From contig NZ_OMPD01000013.1 of NCBI RefSeq assembly GCF_900312745.1, forward strand, positions 279,949 to 343,948: 64,000 bases of DNA, given 5' to 3'. Origin of the DNA: Aquimarina sp. AU58 (GTDB taxonomy: Bacteria > Bacteroidota > Bacteroidia > Flavobacteriales > Flavobacteriaceae). The translations under genes and the position numbers were made by a program. Shown here in pieces: positions 1-9,020 of the stretch (position 1 is its first letter; every line of letters starts with the position of its first letter). Under the pieces are notes generated by a model. That model had not been told where the DNA came from, made no database searches, and was given only the letters and a program-made list of their open reading frames with translations.

Positions 1-1858
1 CGTTTCCAGGAAAATATCCATTTTCAAACAAACCATTTCTTTGATATAATGTTTGCGAAATTGTTCCACCTAAAAAGAAATTAACTCTTTTCAACTTAAA
101 TTGTCCTTGAAGAAATCCATTAATCGCAGAGGCCTTAATCTCATAATTATAATCATAACGACCTCCTACTCCCACAATACGGTTCGGGTTGCGTAAATCA
201 CTCTGCGCTCTATTGGCTAATTCTGAAGAAGTTAATCCTGTTGAAGATAATGCAAATACATCAACATCCAGAAAACCAGGACCACCCAAAAGATCTGTTA
301 CCTCAGCAAAATTTTGACTCTTTAAATTCTTGTATCCAATCGCCCCATTTAATGTAATGTATGTATTGAATTGACTATTTAATATCATATTGCCACTCAA
401 CAAGGCGTCATCTGTTCTATCCTCATATAAGATATATGTTGAGTTATTACCTTTTTGCGCATTTTGTTGATTGGTTTGTAATATATCACCCCAGTTTAAT
501 TGCCCATTATTAATGAGGTGTTGTTGTGCCAAAAAAGCATTTTGATAATCCAGAGGAGTCGGATTAGGACCTTCTAAAAAAGAACTTGGCATATTATCCG
601 GATGCACAGGATTGGTGTTTGCGCTTCTTCCTCCTCCAATATAGGTTTGTTGCCCATTTGGACCGATTATTAAATCACTTCCTCCATTATCTATTCTACT
701 ATTAGCAATTTTACCAGTTTGAAAAGCTATATTAGTTTGTAAATGTGTGTGTTTTGATATGCTCCAATAATGGTTTAACATAAAGACTGGTTCTTCTATT
801 TTTCGCTCTTTAGAGTTCCTTATTTCTCCGTTTAGGTGTCCCCAGTTAGGGTTATATTTGTTTCCTTTAAGATTAAATACTTCATCTGTAATTGCTGTAG
901 ATCTTCCTCTACGATTTGGAGTATAAAAACCCGTTAGATTTAAGCTGTGTTTCTTCCCTAATTTTTTTTCAATTGAAACAAAAAATGAATTTGAGTCGTA
1001 TAAGGTTCCTTCAACAAAACCTTCTTTTCCATATCTTCTGGATAAGGATACAGAGAAGGCCCATCCTTTTGCTGTAACCCCAGAATTATACGTTCCTATT
1101 ACTCTCCCCTGGTAACTACGGTTAGAAATAGCATAAGATATTTTGCCTCCTTTGCGGTACTTAGAAGCTCTCATAATGATGTTAGAAGTTCCTGAAAGAT
1201 CTCCAAATGTATAGTCATTCTCTGAAATCCCTAGTGAGAATTCCTGATTATGTTGTACATCATTTAATCCTCCCCAATTGCTCCATTGTGGTCTTCCATT
1301 AAAAAATTTGTTCATTTCGATCCCATTGATCAGGATTTTTCCGTTCTCATTTCCTAAACCTCTGGGACGAAAAAAAGTTGAGCTAAAATCAAATGCTGCA
1401 GCAGTAAGAAATACATCTCGGGTAGATTGAAGTAATCCCGAAACACTAAAATATATATCATTATCTTCATCCAATTCATGATCCGAAAGGCTAATCGTAC
1501 CTATTTGTCGTTGTTCTGTATTAAAATCAAATTGTAAGTCTATTTTTTTAAGATCCAGAACATTTCCTTCACTAATTATAATAGGAAAACGTTTGGTTAT
1601 ATATCCTTGTTTCGATAAAATAAGTACTTGCTCCCCCAAAGGAAGTTTGGTGTCTCTAAAATCAAATTCACCAAAAGTAGTAGTAAGCACCCTAACTTTT
1701 GTTTTTTTAATAGATACTGTAACTTTTTCAAGATTTGCACCAGAAATGGCATCAATAATTTTTCCTTTTAGCCCAGTTTGTTGGGCATATACGCTTAAAA
1801 CACTGCAAAAGAACAGTAGTAATATATTATATTTTGAATTGAAAAGAGTATAGTTCAT
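1..1858 (-). CDS. TonB-dependent receptor, partial (C-terminus beyond left edge)
   Basis: The reverse strand is open from an ATG at 1858 to the window edge, about 619 codons. The product starts with a signal peptide ending near VYAQ. Next comes a carboxypeptidase-regulatory-like domain (GKIIDAISGANLEKV..., about residues 27-105) and then a plug-like region containing RPRGLGNENGKILINGIEMN. Aromatic-rich alternating strands typical of an outer-membrane beta-barrel follow. This is the SusC/CarboxypepD_reg-type TonB receptor architecture of Bacteroidota, which takes up large or chelated nutrients across the outer membrane. The substrate cannot be told, and no SusD-like lipoprotein gene is visible on this side. 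The last barrel strands are missing only because of the window cut. The family call is firm; the substrate is unknown. Confidence 0.85.
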   Translation of the reverse strand, partial: MNYTLFNSKYNILLLFFCSVLSVYAQQTGLKGKIIDAISGANLEKVTVSIKKTKVRVLTTTFGEFDFRDTKLPLGEQVLILSKQGYITKRFPIIISEGNVLDLKKIDLQFDFNTEQRQIGTISLSDHELDEDNDIYFSVSGLLQSTRDVFLTAAAFDFSSTFFRPRGLGNENGKILINGIEMNKFFNGRPQWSNWGGLNDVQHNQEFSLGISENDYTFGDLSGTSNIIMRASKYRKGGKISYAISNRSYQGRVIGTYNSGVTAKGWAFSVSLSRRYGKEGFVEGTLYDSNSFFVSIEKKLGKKHSLNLTGFYTPNRRGRSTAITDEVFNLKGNKYNPNWGHLNGEIRNSKERKIEEPVFMLNHYWSISKHTHLQTNIAFQTGKIANSRIDNGGSDLIIGPNGQQTYIGGGRSANTNPVHPDNMPSSFLEGPNPTPLDYQNAFLAQQHLINNGQLNWGDILQTNQQNAQKGNNSTYILYEDRTDDALLSGNMILNSQFNTYITLNGAIGYKNLKSQNFAEVTDLLGGPGFLDVDVFALSSTGLTSSELANRAQSDLRNPNRIVGVGGRYDYNYEIKASAINGFLQGQFKLKRVNFFLGGTISQTLYQRNGLFENGYFPGN

Positions 1859-1989
1859 AGTATGTGATATATAGAGTTGAATAACTCAAAATGATACTGA
1901 GTTTCATATTAGTAAAGAGCAAGTATAAAATATCCCAGTTTCATTTTTCGAAACTGGAAAACCCAATATTTGTAATTGATTTATAAATA

Positions 1990-2095
1990 ATATTCGCTCC
2001 GGGATAATCTCGAGACAAGCCTGGGGCATTAACCCTAGACCGTATCAGGATGTTGCATCAAATTCAACACAAGCCTGCGAGGTCTCACAAAAAGC
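1990..2095. other. Intergenic patch richer in G+C with GAGAC/GTCTC arms
   Basis: Between the divergent receptor and hydrolase genes lies a stretch visibly richer in G and C than the surrounding AT-rich DNA. It has two copies of ACAAGCCTG (near 2015 and 2070), outer GAGAC and GTCTC arms, and a GGG-CATTAA-CCC hairpin. No open frame is convincing. It may be a dispersed intergenic repeat or a structured leader. No function is claimed. Confidence 0.3.
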
Positions 2096-2101
2096 AATCT
2101 T

Positions 2102-3157
2102 ATGTTTTCAAAAGATATCTGCGTAACACTTGTTTTCATTTTATTATTCACCTCATTTCTTTGTGCACAAGAAAAAAAGGAGTATGTGATCCATACTATA
2201 GCGTTTTATAATCTCGAAAATCTCTTTGATCCCGAAGATGACCCTATAACTTTTGACGATGACAGAACTCCTAAAGGAAAAGATCATTGGACCTATAAAC
2301 TGTATATACATAAGGTAAAAAATATGGCCCGAACAATCTCTGAAATAGGCAAAGGTTTAGCTATCAACTCTCCTGCTCTTTTAGGTGTTGCAGAAATAGA
2401 AAACAGAAAAGTGCTCGAAGATCTTGTTAATGACCCAAATCTAAGATCTAAAGATTATGGTATTGTGCATTTTGACTCACCGGATAGAAGAGGTATAGAT
2501 GTGGCTTTACTCTATCAAAATACATTGTTTAAAGTGAAAAACTACAATAAGCATGAATTAATAATTTACGACAAAAATACTGATAAACGAGTGTTTACAA
2601 GAGATCAGTTGTTGGTGAGTGGTTATCTGGATGGGGATCTAATCTATATTATTGTAAATCATTGGCCATCAAGAAGAGGAGGAGAAGCTAGAAGTAGATA
2701 TAAAAGAGAAAAAGCAGCAGCACTAAATAAAAAGATAATGGATTCTATATTCGCTACAGATCCATATGCAAAAATTATCACAATGGGAGATCTTAATGAT
2801 AACCCTAATGACTCGAGTGTAAAAAAAATACTGAAAGCAAAACAACATAGAAAAAATATTGAAATAAAAGGGCTTTACAATCCTATGTCAAAATTGGCAG
2901 AAAAAGGGTTGGGATCTCTTGCATGGAGAGATCAATGGAGTTTGTTTGATCAAATTATTATTTCTAAAAGTTTTTTAGATACCGATTATTCTTCTTATCG
3001 GTATTATAAAGCTGGAGTATTTAATCCAGAATATTTGATTACACCAACAGGTAAGTATAAAGGATACCCTTTTCGCAGTTATGCTAATAATGCGTATACA
3101 GGAGGGTATAGTGATCATTTTCCGGTATACATATATCTTATTAAACAAAAAAGGTGA
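2102..3157 (+). CDS. Secreted endonuclease/exonuclease/phosphatase (EEP) family protein
   Basis: The 351-residue protein has a signal peptide (hydrophobic 8-21, cleavage near LCAQ). It carries the EEP (DNase I-like) motifs in order: FYNLENLF at 35-42, the metal-binding Glu in GVAEIEN near 95, RRGIDVALLY near 130, VNHWPSRRGG near 185, GDLNDNPND near 228 and the terminal YSDHFPVYI near 336. The family hydrolyses phosphodiester bonds in nucleic acids, sphingomyelin or inositol phosphates with a divalent metal. The signal peptide places this member in the periplasm or outside the cell, so nucleic-acid or phosphate scavenging is a reasonable inference. All core motifs are intact. It stands alone, and its stop codon lies inside a terminator hairpin. 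Confidence 0.88.
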   Translation: MFSKDICVTLVFILLFTSFLCAQEKKEYVIHTIAFYNLENLFDPEDDPITFDDDRTPKGKDHWTYKLYIHKVKNMARTISEIGKGLAINSPALLGVAEIENRKVLEDLVNDPNLRSKDYGIVHFDSPDRRGIDVALLYQNTLFKVKNYNKHELIIYDKNTDKRVFTRDQLLVSGYLDGDLIYIIVNHWPSRRGGEARSRYKREKAAALNKKIMDSIFATDPYAKIITMGDLNDNPNDSSVKKILKAKQHRKNIEIKGLYNPMSKLAEKGLGSLAWRDQWSLFDQIIISKSFLDTDYSSYRYYKAGVFNPEYLITPTGKYKGYPFRSYANNAYTGGYSDHFPVYIYLIKQKR

Positions 3158-3177
3158 TCAAAAATGATCACCTTTTT
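3148..3177. terminator. Bidirectional rho-independent terminator
   Basis: AAAAAGGTGATCA / TGATCACCTTTTT form a 13-bp perfect stem around a four-base loop (AAAA), with an A-run before and a T-run after. It serves the convergent EEP gene (plus) and the lipoprotein gene (minus). The EEP stop codon TGA (3155-3157) is part of the stem. Confidence 0.85.
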
Positions 3178-3206
3178 ATCTGTTTTTTTATAAAGATGCT
3201 ATCAAA

Positions 3207-3635
3207 TTATTTACAATCTGAAAGTTCTACATATTTTTCAAAAGGAACACCTGTATCTCTAGGAGTTAATACTCCTTGACGAAATTCTTGTATAAATGCA
3301 TTTCCGTTTTCTCCTCTACATACCCGTAGAGTAATATCATTATTAGTACAATTCAGGCAAGTTTGTCCTCCAAACTTACAATCTCCTAATATTTTTAATT
3401 GCTCTTCATACACTTTAATGGTTTCATCATCGGGAGCACAACCATTATTTAAAACTACTTCTATTGCTGTTTTATATGCAGTACAAGCTTCTGTAGAACC
3501 AATGTTTTGGCTATATACTACTGCGGCTTCTGATAAGTCGACATTAGCTTTAACACAATCTACATCATCATCGCTTCCACATGCTGCAAATCCCAGGGCA
3601 AGGATATAGGCAACGACATACACAAGTTTTTTCAT
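3207..3635 (-). CDS. Hypothetical small lipoprotein
   Basis: The 142-residue protein has a lipoprotein signal: positively charged MKK, a hydrophobic core, and lipobox LGFAAC with Cys at 19, followed by GSDDD. Acidic residues right after the lipidated Cys resemble the surface-export type signals of Bacteroidota lipoproteins. The mature part is Cys-rich (DCVKAN, ACTAY, NGCAPDD, GDCKFGGQTCLNC, LRVCRG, LSDCK), suggesting several disulfides and a compact periplasmic or surface fold. I do not recognise the family. A TATTTTTG -7-like element lies at 3667-3674 upstream. The gene is convergent with the EEP gene across a shared terminator. Confidence 0.7.
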   Translation of the reverse strand: MKKLVYVVAYILALGFAACGSDDDVDCVKANVDLSEAAVVYSQNIGSTEACTAYKTAIEVVLNNGCAPDDETIKVYEEQLKILGDCKFGGQTCLNCTNNDITLRVCRGENGNAFIQEFRQGVLTPRDTGVPFEKYVELSDCK

Positions 3636-3796
3636 TTCGATTCTTGATTTTTAGGTTAAGTGAGTTCAAAAATAAGAAAATTAAACTGGACTCGGCATAC
3701 CCCCTTATAATCAAGTCTTGTTATTACCATAAAAATATGCAGTAGCAAGTAATTATTTTATCACTTCGATATCAATAGGTTTACCAATTTTTCAAA

Positions 3797-5467
3797 CTAA
3801 ATCACTTTTTTAAACCAAACATTCCTGGTTCGACCATTTGACATACGTAAACCATTAACTTTTCCTTCTTTATCCCTTTCTATTTCAATGATACCGATGG
3901 GCCAACCCCCAGAGAAGATATTGTTATATAACTGCTTGATTTTAATTTTTCCGTGCCTTATATGTTCACAATAAATATCGGATTCTTTCAGTAAAATTGA
4001 GTATGTGGTTTTTAATTCTGAACTGTAATAATCTCCAACAAGCGCAGTAAGATCATTGGTGTTCTGCTGTTGATTACTTTGAAGAAATTCAAAAATTCCA
4101 GGTGATCCATTTGAAAATGTTATAATCATTTGATGTGTACCGCCATCAAATTTAACAATAGGATTTTCGTATTGGCGTAGTAACATTTCGAAAGTATTCT
4201 TACCTATTGCAACCAAAGGCCATTCACTTGTTTCTGAACTTGAATATCGTAATGTATCATTTTTTACATAAACTTTGCGGCCAATTTTTTCTATATCACT
4301 CCAATAAATACCTTCAAACTGTTTCAGTTTTTTATTAGATAGTCTGATAAATTGGTTAGAAATCTGAGGTTTTTTAGTTATACTTTTTAACTGTGTTTTT
4401 TCATTACTTTCAAAAATAATCTTAGCAATCTTGTCAATCTTAGATCCAATATTACTTTTTGAAAAATTAGATAGAATTACGATTTGAAGTTGTTCTTCTG
4501 GATAAACTCTGGCAACCGCTCTAAACCCACCAACAGCTCCTCCGTGTTGAATCATTTTCTTTTCAAGATGGTTTTCTATTCGAACTCCAAAACCGTAATT
4601 AGTCTTATACCCATTGTTAAGCGGTGTAGTGGATAGTAGTTTATTAAAAGCTGTTACCCATTTTTCTCTAGGGTTTATAAAATTGTGTAGCCATAGGTTA
4701 ATATTTTTTGTAGTTGAATGCATGTTTCCAGATCCAAAATATCCCCAACTTTCTATAGCTCGTTTAAACTCCTTCTGAGAATAGTATGATGTTGTATTAT
4801 TTGCAACAACCCGGTCATATTGATCCTCTACATAGGTGTTTTTCATACCTAAGGGATCAAATATATTTTTCTTCATCCAATCATTGAATGATGATTTACT
4901 TTTTCTTTCAATAATTTGAGCTAAAAGTATATATCCTGTATTGCAGTACAAAAACTCTTCTCCAGGCTTAAAATTGAGTTCTTTCTGATTTTTAATAATT
5001 CTATAGAGATCTTCGTTTGTTTCTAAATCATTTCTTCTCCATCCGGCTAGCCCAAGTAAACCATGTAGATCTCTTAATCCGCTTGTATGATGTAGTAAAT
5101 GACGAATGGTAATAGTTTCTCCAAAATCAGGAAGTTCTGGGAGGTGTTTTCTTACATCATCTTCAAAAGAGAGTTTATTTTGCTCTTCCAGCAATACTAT
5201 CCCCATTGCTGTAAACTGTTTTGATATTGAACCTATATTGAAAAGAGTATTCGTTGAGTTAGTTACATTATACTCTATACTTGCTAAACCGTAGGCTTTT
5301 GAGAATATAGTTTTGTTATTCTTTACTACCATTATCGAACCCCCTGGGTGATTAGGAAAATTCCAGGAAGTAAACAGGCTATCTATTTTTTGAGTGTGCT
5401 GACCAAAACTATTAAAAACGGATAAGAATATGATAAACACGATGGAAGGATACTTTTTTATTTTCAT
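3797..5467 (-). CDS. Serine hydrolase, beta-lactamase/PBP (class C) family
   Basis: I chose the ATG at 5467 (MKIKKYPSIVF...) because it begins a clean signal peptide. A longer upstream reading to 5584 lacks one. The mature protein shows the three penicilloyl-serine transferase motifs: SISK at 80-83 (nucleophile Ser80), YCN at 174-176 (Tyr-x-Asn) and HGG at 308-310. This is the AmpC/EstB/D-aminopeptidase-like group, which acts on peptidoglycan peptides, esters or beta-lactams. The last ~170 residues form an extra C-terminal region, as in many Bacteroidota members. It lies 129 bp downstream of a membrane-anchored XRE regulator transcribed the same way. Resistance to beta-lactams cannot be inferred from sequence alone. 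Confidence 0.85.
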   Translation of the reverse strand: MKIKKYPSIVFIIFLSVFNSFGQHTQKIDSLFTSWNFPNHPGGSIMVVKNNKTIFSKAYGLASIEYNVTNSTNTLFNIGSISKQFTAMGIVLLEEQNKLSFEDDVRKHLPELPDFGETITIRHLLHHTSGLRDLHGLLGLAGWRRNDLETNEDLYRIIKNQKELNFKPGEEFLYCNTGYILLAQIIERKSKSSFNDWMKKNIFDPLGMKNTYVEDQYDRVVANNTTSYYSQKEFKRAIESWGYFGSGNMHSTTKNINLWLHNFINPREKWVTAFNKLLSTTPLNNGYKTNYGFGVRIENHLEKKMIQHGGAVGGFRAVARVYPEEQLQIVILSNFSKSNIGSKIDKIAKIIFESNEKTQLKSITKKPQISNQFIRLSNKKLKQFEGIYWSDIEKIGRKVYVKNDTLRYSSSETSEWPLVAIGKNTFEMLLRQYENPIVKFDGGTHQMIITFSNGSPGIFEFLQSNQQQNTNDLTALVGDYYSSELKTTYSILLKESDIYCEHIRHGKIKIKQLYNNIFSGGWPIGIIEIERDKEGKVNGLRMSNGRTRNVWFKKVI

Positions 5468-5596
5468 AGAATTATAAATATTTTGTTCTGTAAGATGAGA
5501 AAGACAAAAATCAATAATTAAAGAAAGAAAGCTGAAGAAAACGACTTGCCAAAAACACGCCAAAAACCTGTCAATAGCCGTCAATATTCAAGAAAA

Positions 5597-6133
5597 CTAT
5601 ATGATACTAAACTTTAAGTTAAAATAAAGCTTGTTTTTTTTATTTAGCTCGATACTGTTTCTTAAGATAATCAAAGCATTTGCAAGCATTAGAAGTAAGA
5701 GGAATGCTACTGCAATATCACGCCCTAATTCTCCTAAGTTGATAATGCTTCCGATTATGTATACCACAATCATTGCTACAGACCAAAGTATTTGAATAGT
5801 TATTATCTGTTTTGTTAATGCATTCAATTGTTTTTTGATAAGTGTTATTACTAAGGGTATAAGAAAACATACAACAGGAATAAAAACAACGATTAAAGAA
5901 GAAAGATTAATTATATTGATCAAGTTATAATTGGGTTCGACAGTGAGGTTGTCTTTATTAAGCAAATCTATTTCGTCTACATTCAGAGCCTTAGCCAGGG
6001 CTTTCAATGTATATCCTTTTGGGTCTATTCCAGACTCAATTCGTTGAATAGTTCGTACAGAGATTCCAGACTTTTTCGAAAGTTCTTGTTGCGTTAAATT
6101 AAGTTTCTCTCTATATGCTACTAACCTTGACAT
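5597..6133 (-). CDS. XRE-family HTH regulator with C-terminal membrane segments
   Basis: This 178-residue protein has an N-terminal Cro/C1-type helix-turn-helix at about residues 3-58 (LTQQELSKKSGISVRTIQRIE is the recognition core). After it come about three hydrophobic segments near 73-95, 108-130 and 137-160. The HTH should therefore sit in the cytoplasm tethered to the inner membrane. Membrane-tethered XRE proteins of this layout are common in Flavobacteriia. Their signals are mostly unknown. The serine hydrolase gene downstream on the same strand is a candidate target or partner. No operator could be identified. Confidence 0.75.
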   Translation of the reverse strand: MSRLVAYREKLNLTQQELSKKSGISVRTIQRIESGIDPKGYTLKALAKALNVDEIDLLNKDNLTVEPNYNLINIINLSSLIVVFIPVVCFLIPLVITLIKKQLNALTKQIITIQILWSVAMIVVYIIGSIINLGELGRDIAVAFLLLLMLANALIILRNSIELNKKNKLYFNLKFSII

Positions 6134-6190
6134 ATCTATGATAGAAGATTTTTATACAACATGTAATTATTCTATAAAGGATATCATAAT

Positions 6191-8026
6191 TTATTTTACC
6201 TCTTCGATATCTATAGGCTTACCAATATAGGCCAAAAAACTTCCTTCTTCTACTTGTTCTATTTCCTCACTAAACGAGGATATGATTCTAATATTTTTAT
6301 GTGTGTCTTTTATAAACAGTGGAATAATATCTTTATCCTCTTTGGTTAACTCGATTAATGCTCTATACTGCTTTTTATCCTTGATTTTTATTTCCTGTAT
6401 TCCCGGATATTTTTCGGCAAGTTCAATAAGTTTATAGTAATCATCGGTATGAGAAAATAATCCTTCATGAGGGGTTTTTTGGGGGTCTAACATTTCTTCA
6501 GAAGTAATTAGTCTAAAAGCTCCATGTTCCCCAAATTGATCTTTAAACTTATCAATCACGTATTTATTTATATCATTGTTACCGGTAAGCGCCATTAAAT
6601 ACCCAATATCGTTTAATTCGATATTGTCTTTAAGCTGATCACCATAAATATTGCCTTCGATCGCTTCTAGTCCAAGATCTTTGGCTTTATTGATGTTATC
6701 TCTATTACTATCTACCAAAACGACATGACGATTGTTATTTTTTATATACGCTGCAATCAATCTCGAAATTTTGGAAGCGCCAATAATCAAGATTCCCTCA
6801 GATTTTTTAAGAAAAACACCTACCAATTTGGCGAAAAGACGTGCTGTAGTAGCATTAAGTAAAACAGTCCCCAGTACAATCATAAACACCAGGGGTGTAA
6901 TATACTCTGCTCCCGGAACTCCTTCTTTATATAGCTTTAATCCAAATAATGATGCAATACCTGCTGCTACAATACCTCTTGGTCCTACCCAGCTAATAAA
7001 TAATTTTTCGTTGGTTTTAAGTCCAGAGTTAAGAGAACTTAAGAACACCCCTACCGGTCTTACTATAAAAACAACAATAACAAAAAGTAAAACAGCTTGC
7101 CAATTATAGATGAGCTGTAAATCCTCGATATTGATATTTGCTGCCAGAAGGATAAATAATATCGAAATCAAAAGTACACTTAGAGATTCTTTAAAATATA
7201 GAATTTCATCAATGTGAGGGAGGTTTATATTTCCTAATACCATACCCATAACTACTACAGAAAGTAATCCAGATTCGTGGGCAAAAGCATCAGATAACAC
7301 AAAAACCCCTAATACCAATGCAAGAGTTACTACATTAAGCAGATAATGAGGGATAATTTTTTTCTTTAGAGAAAATGCCAATGCATGGGCAAATGTAAAA
7401 CCAAATGTAAAACCAACAAGTATAATTTTTCCAAATTCGATTAAAGCCGTTAGTGTAAATTCTTCGCCACCACCTACTCTTATAAACTCAAATACCAAAA
7501 CAGCTACCAAAGCACCGATAGGGTCAATCAAAATACCTTCCCATTTTAATACAGCAGATACGTCTTTTTTAAGAGGAATATTTCTTAAAATCGGGGTTAT
7601 TACTGTAGGGCCAGTTACAATAATCAATGAAGAAAATAAGAACGAGATAGGCCAGCTTAGATCAAAAATATAGTGTGCTGCCAATCCTGCGCCAAAAAAA
7701 GTAACAATAACAGCAATCGTGATTAATTTTATAATCACCGGACCTACATTAAGAATTTCACTTCTTCTTAGGGTAAGGCCACCTTCAAAAAGAATAATAC
7801 TTATCGCTAAAGAAACAAAATAAAATAAACTCTCACCAGGGAAAAGACCTTCTGTCCCGTTCCAGATGGGTTGTATCAATTTAGTGCCATCACTAGTAAA
7901 TAAAGTAGCAAAAGGACCAACCAAAAGTCCTATAAGAATTAACGGTAAAATTGCGGGTATCTTAAATTTCCATGCTACCCATTGGGCCAAAATCCCTAAT
8001 ATAATTATTCCTGCAAGTTCTAACAT
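6191..8026 (-). CDS. Cation:proton antiporter with RCK (TrkA-N) domain
   Basis: The 611-residue protein has about 12 hydrophobic segments in residues 1-410, with monovalent cation:proton antiporter features (FEGGLTLR, VTGPTVITPILRN, ILIDPIGAL, WVGPRGIVAAGIASLF). A Rossmann-type TrkA-N/RCK domain follows (GILIIGASKISRLIAAYI..., from about 412 to 530), then an RCK-C-like tail. The family exchanges Na+ or K+ for H+ at the inner membrane. The nucleotide-binding RCK module suggests gating by a cytosolic ligand such as NAD(H) or a nucleotide. The gene is divergent from a universal stress/SulP operon across 133 bp, hinting at a shared ion and pH homeostasis role. Cation specificity is not readable. 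Confidence 0.87.
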   Translation of the reverse strand: MLELAGIIILGILAQWVAWKFKIPAILPLILIGLLVGPFATLFTSDGTKLIQPIWNGTEGLFPGESLFYFVSLAISIILFEGGLTLRRSEILNVGPVIIKLITIAVIVTFFGAGLAAHYIFDLSWPISFLFSSLIIVTGPTVITPILRNIPLKKDVSAVLKWEGILIDPIGALVAVLVFEFIRVGGGEEFTLTALIEFGKIILVGFTFGFTFAHALAFSLKKKIIPHYLLNVVTLALVLGVFVLSDAFAHESGLLSVVVMGMVLGNINLPHIDEILYFKESLSVLLISILFILLAANINIEDLQLIYNWQAVLLFVIVVFIVRPVGVFLSSLNSGLKTNEKLFISWVGPRGIVAAGIASLFGLKLYKEGVPGAEYITPLVFMIVLGTVLLNATTARLFAKLVGVFLKKSEGILIIGASKISRLIAAYIKNNNRHVVLVDSNRDNINKAKDLGLEAIEGNIYGDQLKDNIELNDIGYLMALTGNNDINKYVIDKFKDQFGEHGAFRLITSEEMLDPQKTPHEGLFSHTDDYYKLIELAEKYPGIQEIKIKDKKQYRALIELTKEDKDIIPLFIKDTHKNIRIISSFSEEIEQVEEGSFLAYIGKPIDIEEVK

Positions 8027-8159
8027 GCTTTGTTCGTTAAATCAGATTAATGTGAGAAAGATCGGGATTTTTTTAAAAATAACAGAAATAAGTGCTATTT
8101 TCTGATTTTAAAAAATTAAGTTTATATTTTGCCACTTAAAATTATTACAAAATAAATCT

Positions 8160-9020
8160 TTGAACGAATTACCTAATCATAAATTTAATACTATCCTTAT
8201 TGGTGTAGCTTTTTCTCCAAACCTTAAAAATAATATTTTTGAGGCTATGCGAATGGTCGATTTTTTTGATTCTAAAATGATCATTGTTCATGTAGGCGAA
8301 AAAACGAATGAGAAAGAAAATAATATAAAAAAGCTAATTTCAGGATTTTCTGACGATGGTGATGAAAAAGTAAATGTTATTTGGAAACAAGGGGATCCCG
8401 TTACAGTAATTATTGAAACAGCCAGAGAAAATAATGCTGATCTTATCATGCTTGGTGCTATCCCAAGAGAAGATTTCCTTAAATTTTATATTGGGTCAAT
8501 TGCACGAAAAATTACCAGAAATGCACATTGTTCTGTTTTGTTGTTAATAAAACCATCAGAGGATTTACGACCTTGTAATCATATCGTAGTAAATGGTCTT
8601 AAAGATGAGAAAACCAGACAAACAATTCTTGATTCATTTGAAGTAGCCCAGAATCTTGGTGCACAAAAACTCACTATTGTAGAAGAGATTTCTCGTCAAG
8701 AAGTTAAGGTTGTTGTAGAAGATGATCAATCTTTGCTTAAAGACACATTAATAAAAGAGCAATTAGCACAAAAAGAAGATCTTAGAGTACAACATATCTT
8801 AAGCGATGTCCCTGAAGATCTTAAAACTGGTATTTTAATAAAAACACAATCTATATTTGGAAAAAGAGGATATTCTATTGGTCATTATGCGAAAGTAGTA
8901 GCTGCAGATCTTCTTATTATGAATGCTCCGAAAAGAACTACGTTTTTAGATCGTATTTTTCTTCATGATCTCGAGCATATTTTATCAGAATTACCAACAG
9001 ATGTTTTAATTATGAGATAA
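8160..9020 (+). CDS. Universal stress protein, two-domain
   Basis: Translation must start at TTG 8160 (or ATT). There is no in-frame ATG upstream before a stop at 8109, and the next ATG (codon 30) would delete the first beta-strand NTILIGVAFSPN. Residues 1-145 form a UspA domain with the signature GAIPREDFLKFYIGSIARKI followed by CSVLLLIKP, matching the family's G-x2-G-x9-G(S/T) nucleotide region. Residues 145-286 form a second, degenerate UspA-like half ending in LPTDVLIMR. It abuts the SulP gene with no gap (TAA then ATG), so the two are translationally coupled. Such cytoplasmic proteins often accompany ion transporters and may modulate them. Confidence 0.82.
   Translation: MNELPNHKFNTILIGVAFSPNLKNNIFEAMRMVDFFDSKMIIVHVGEKTNEKENNIKKLISGFSDDGDEKVNVIWKQGDPVTVIIETARENNADLIMLGAIPREDFLKFYIGSIARKITRNAHCSVLLLIKPSEDLRPCNHIVVNGLKDEKTRQTILDSFEVAQNLGAQKLTIVEEISRQEVKVVVEDDQSLLKDTLIKEQLAQKEDLRVQHILSDVPEDLKTGILIKTQSIFGKRGYSIGHYAKVVAADLLIMNAPKRTTFLDRIFLHDLEHILSELPTDVLIMR

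Noticed and set aside
5468..5584. N-terminal extension of the serine hydrolase
   Set aside because: It would place 39 extra residues before a clean signal peptide beginning at 5467.
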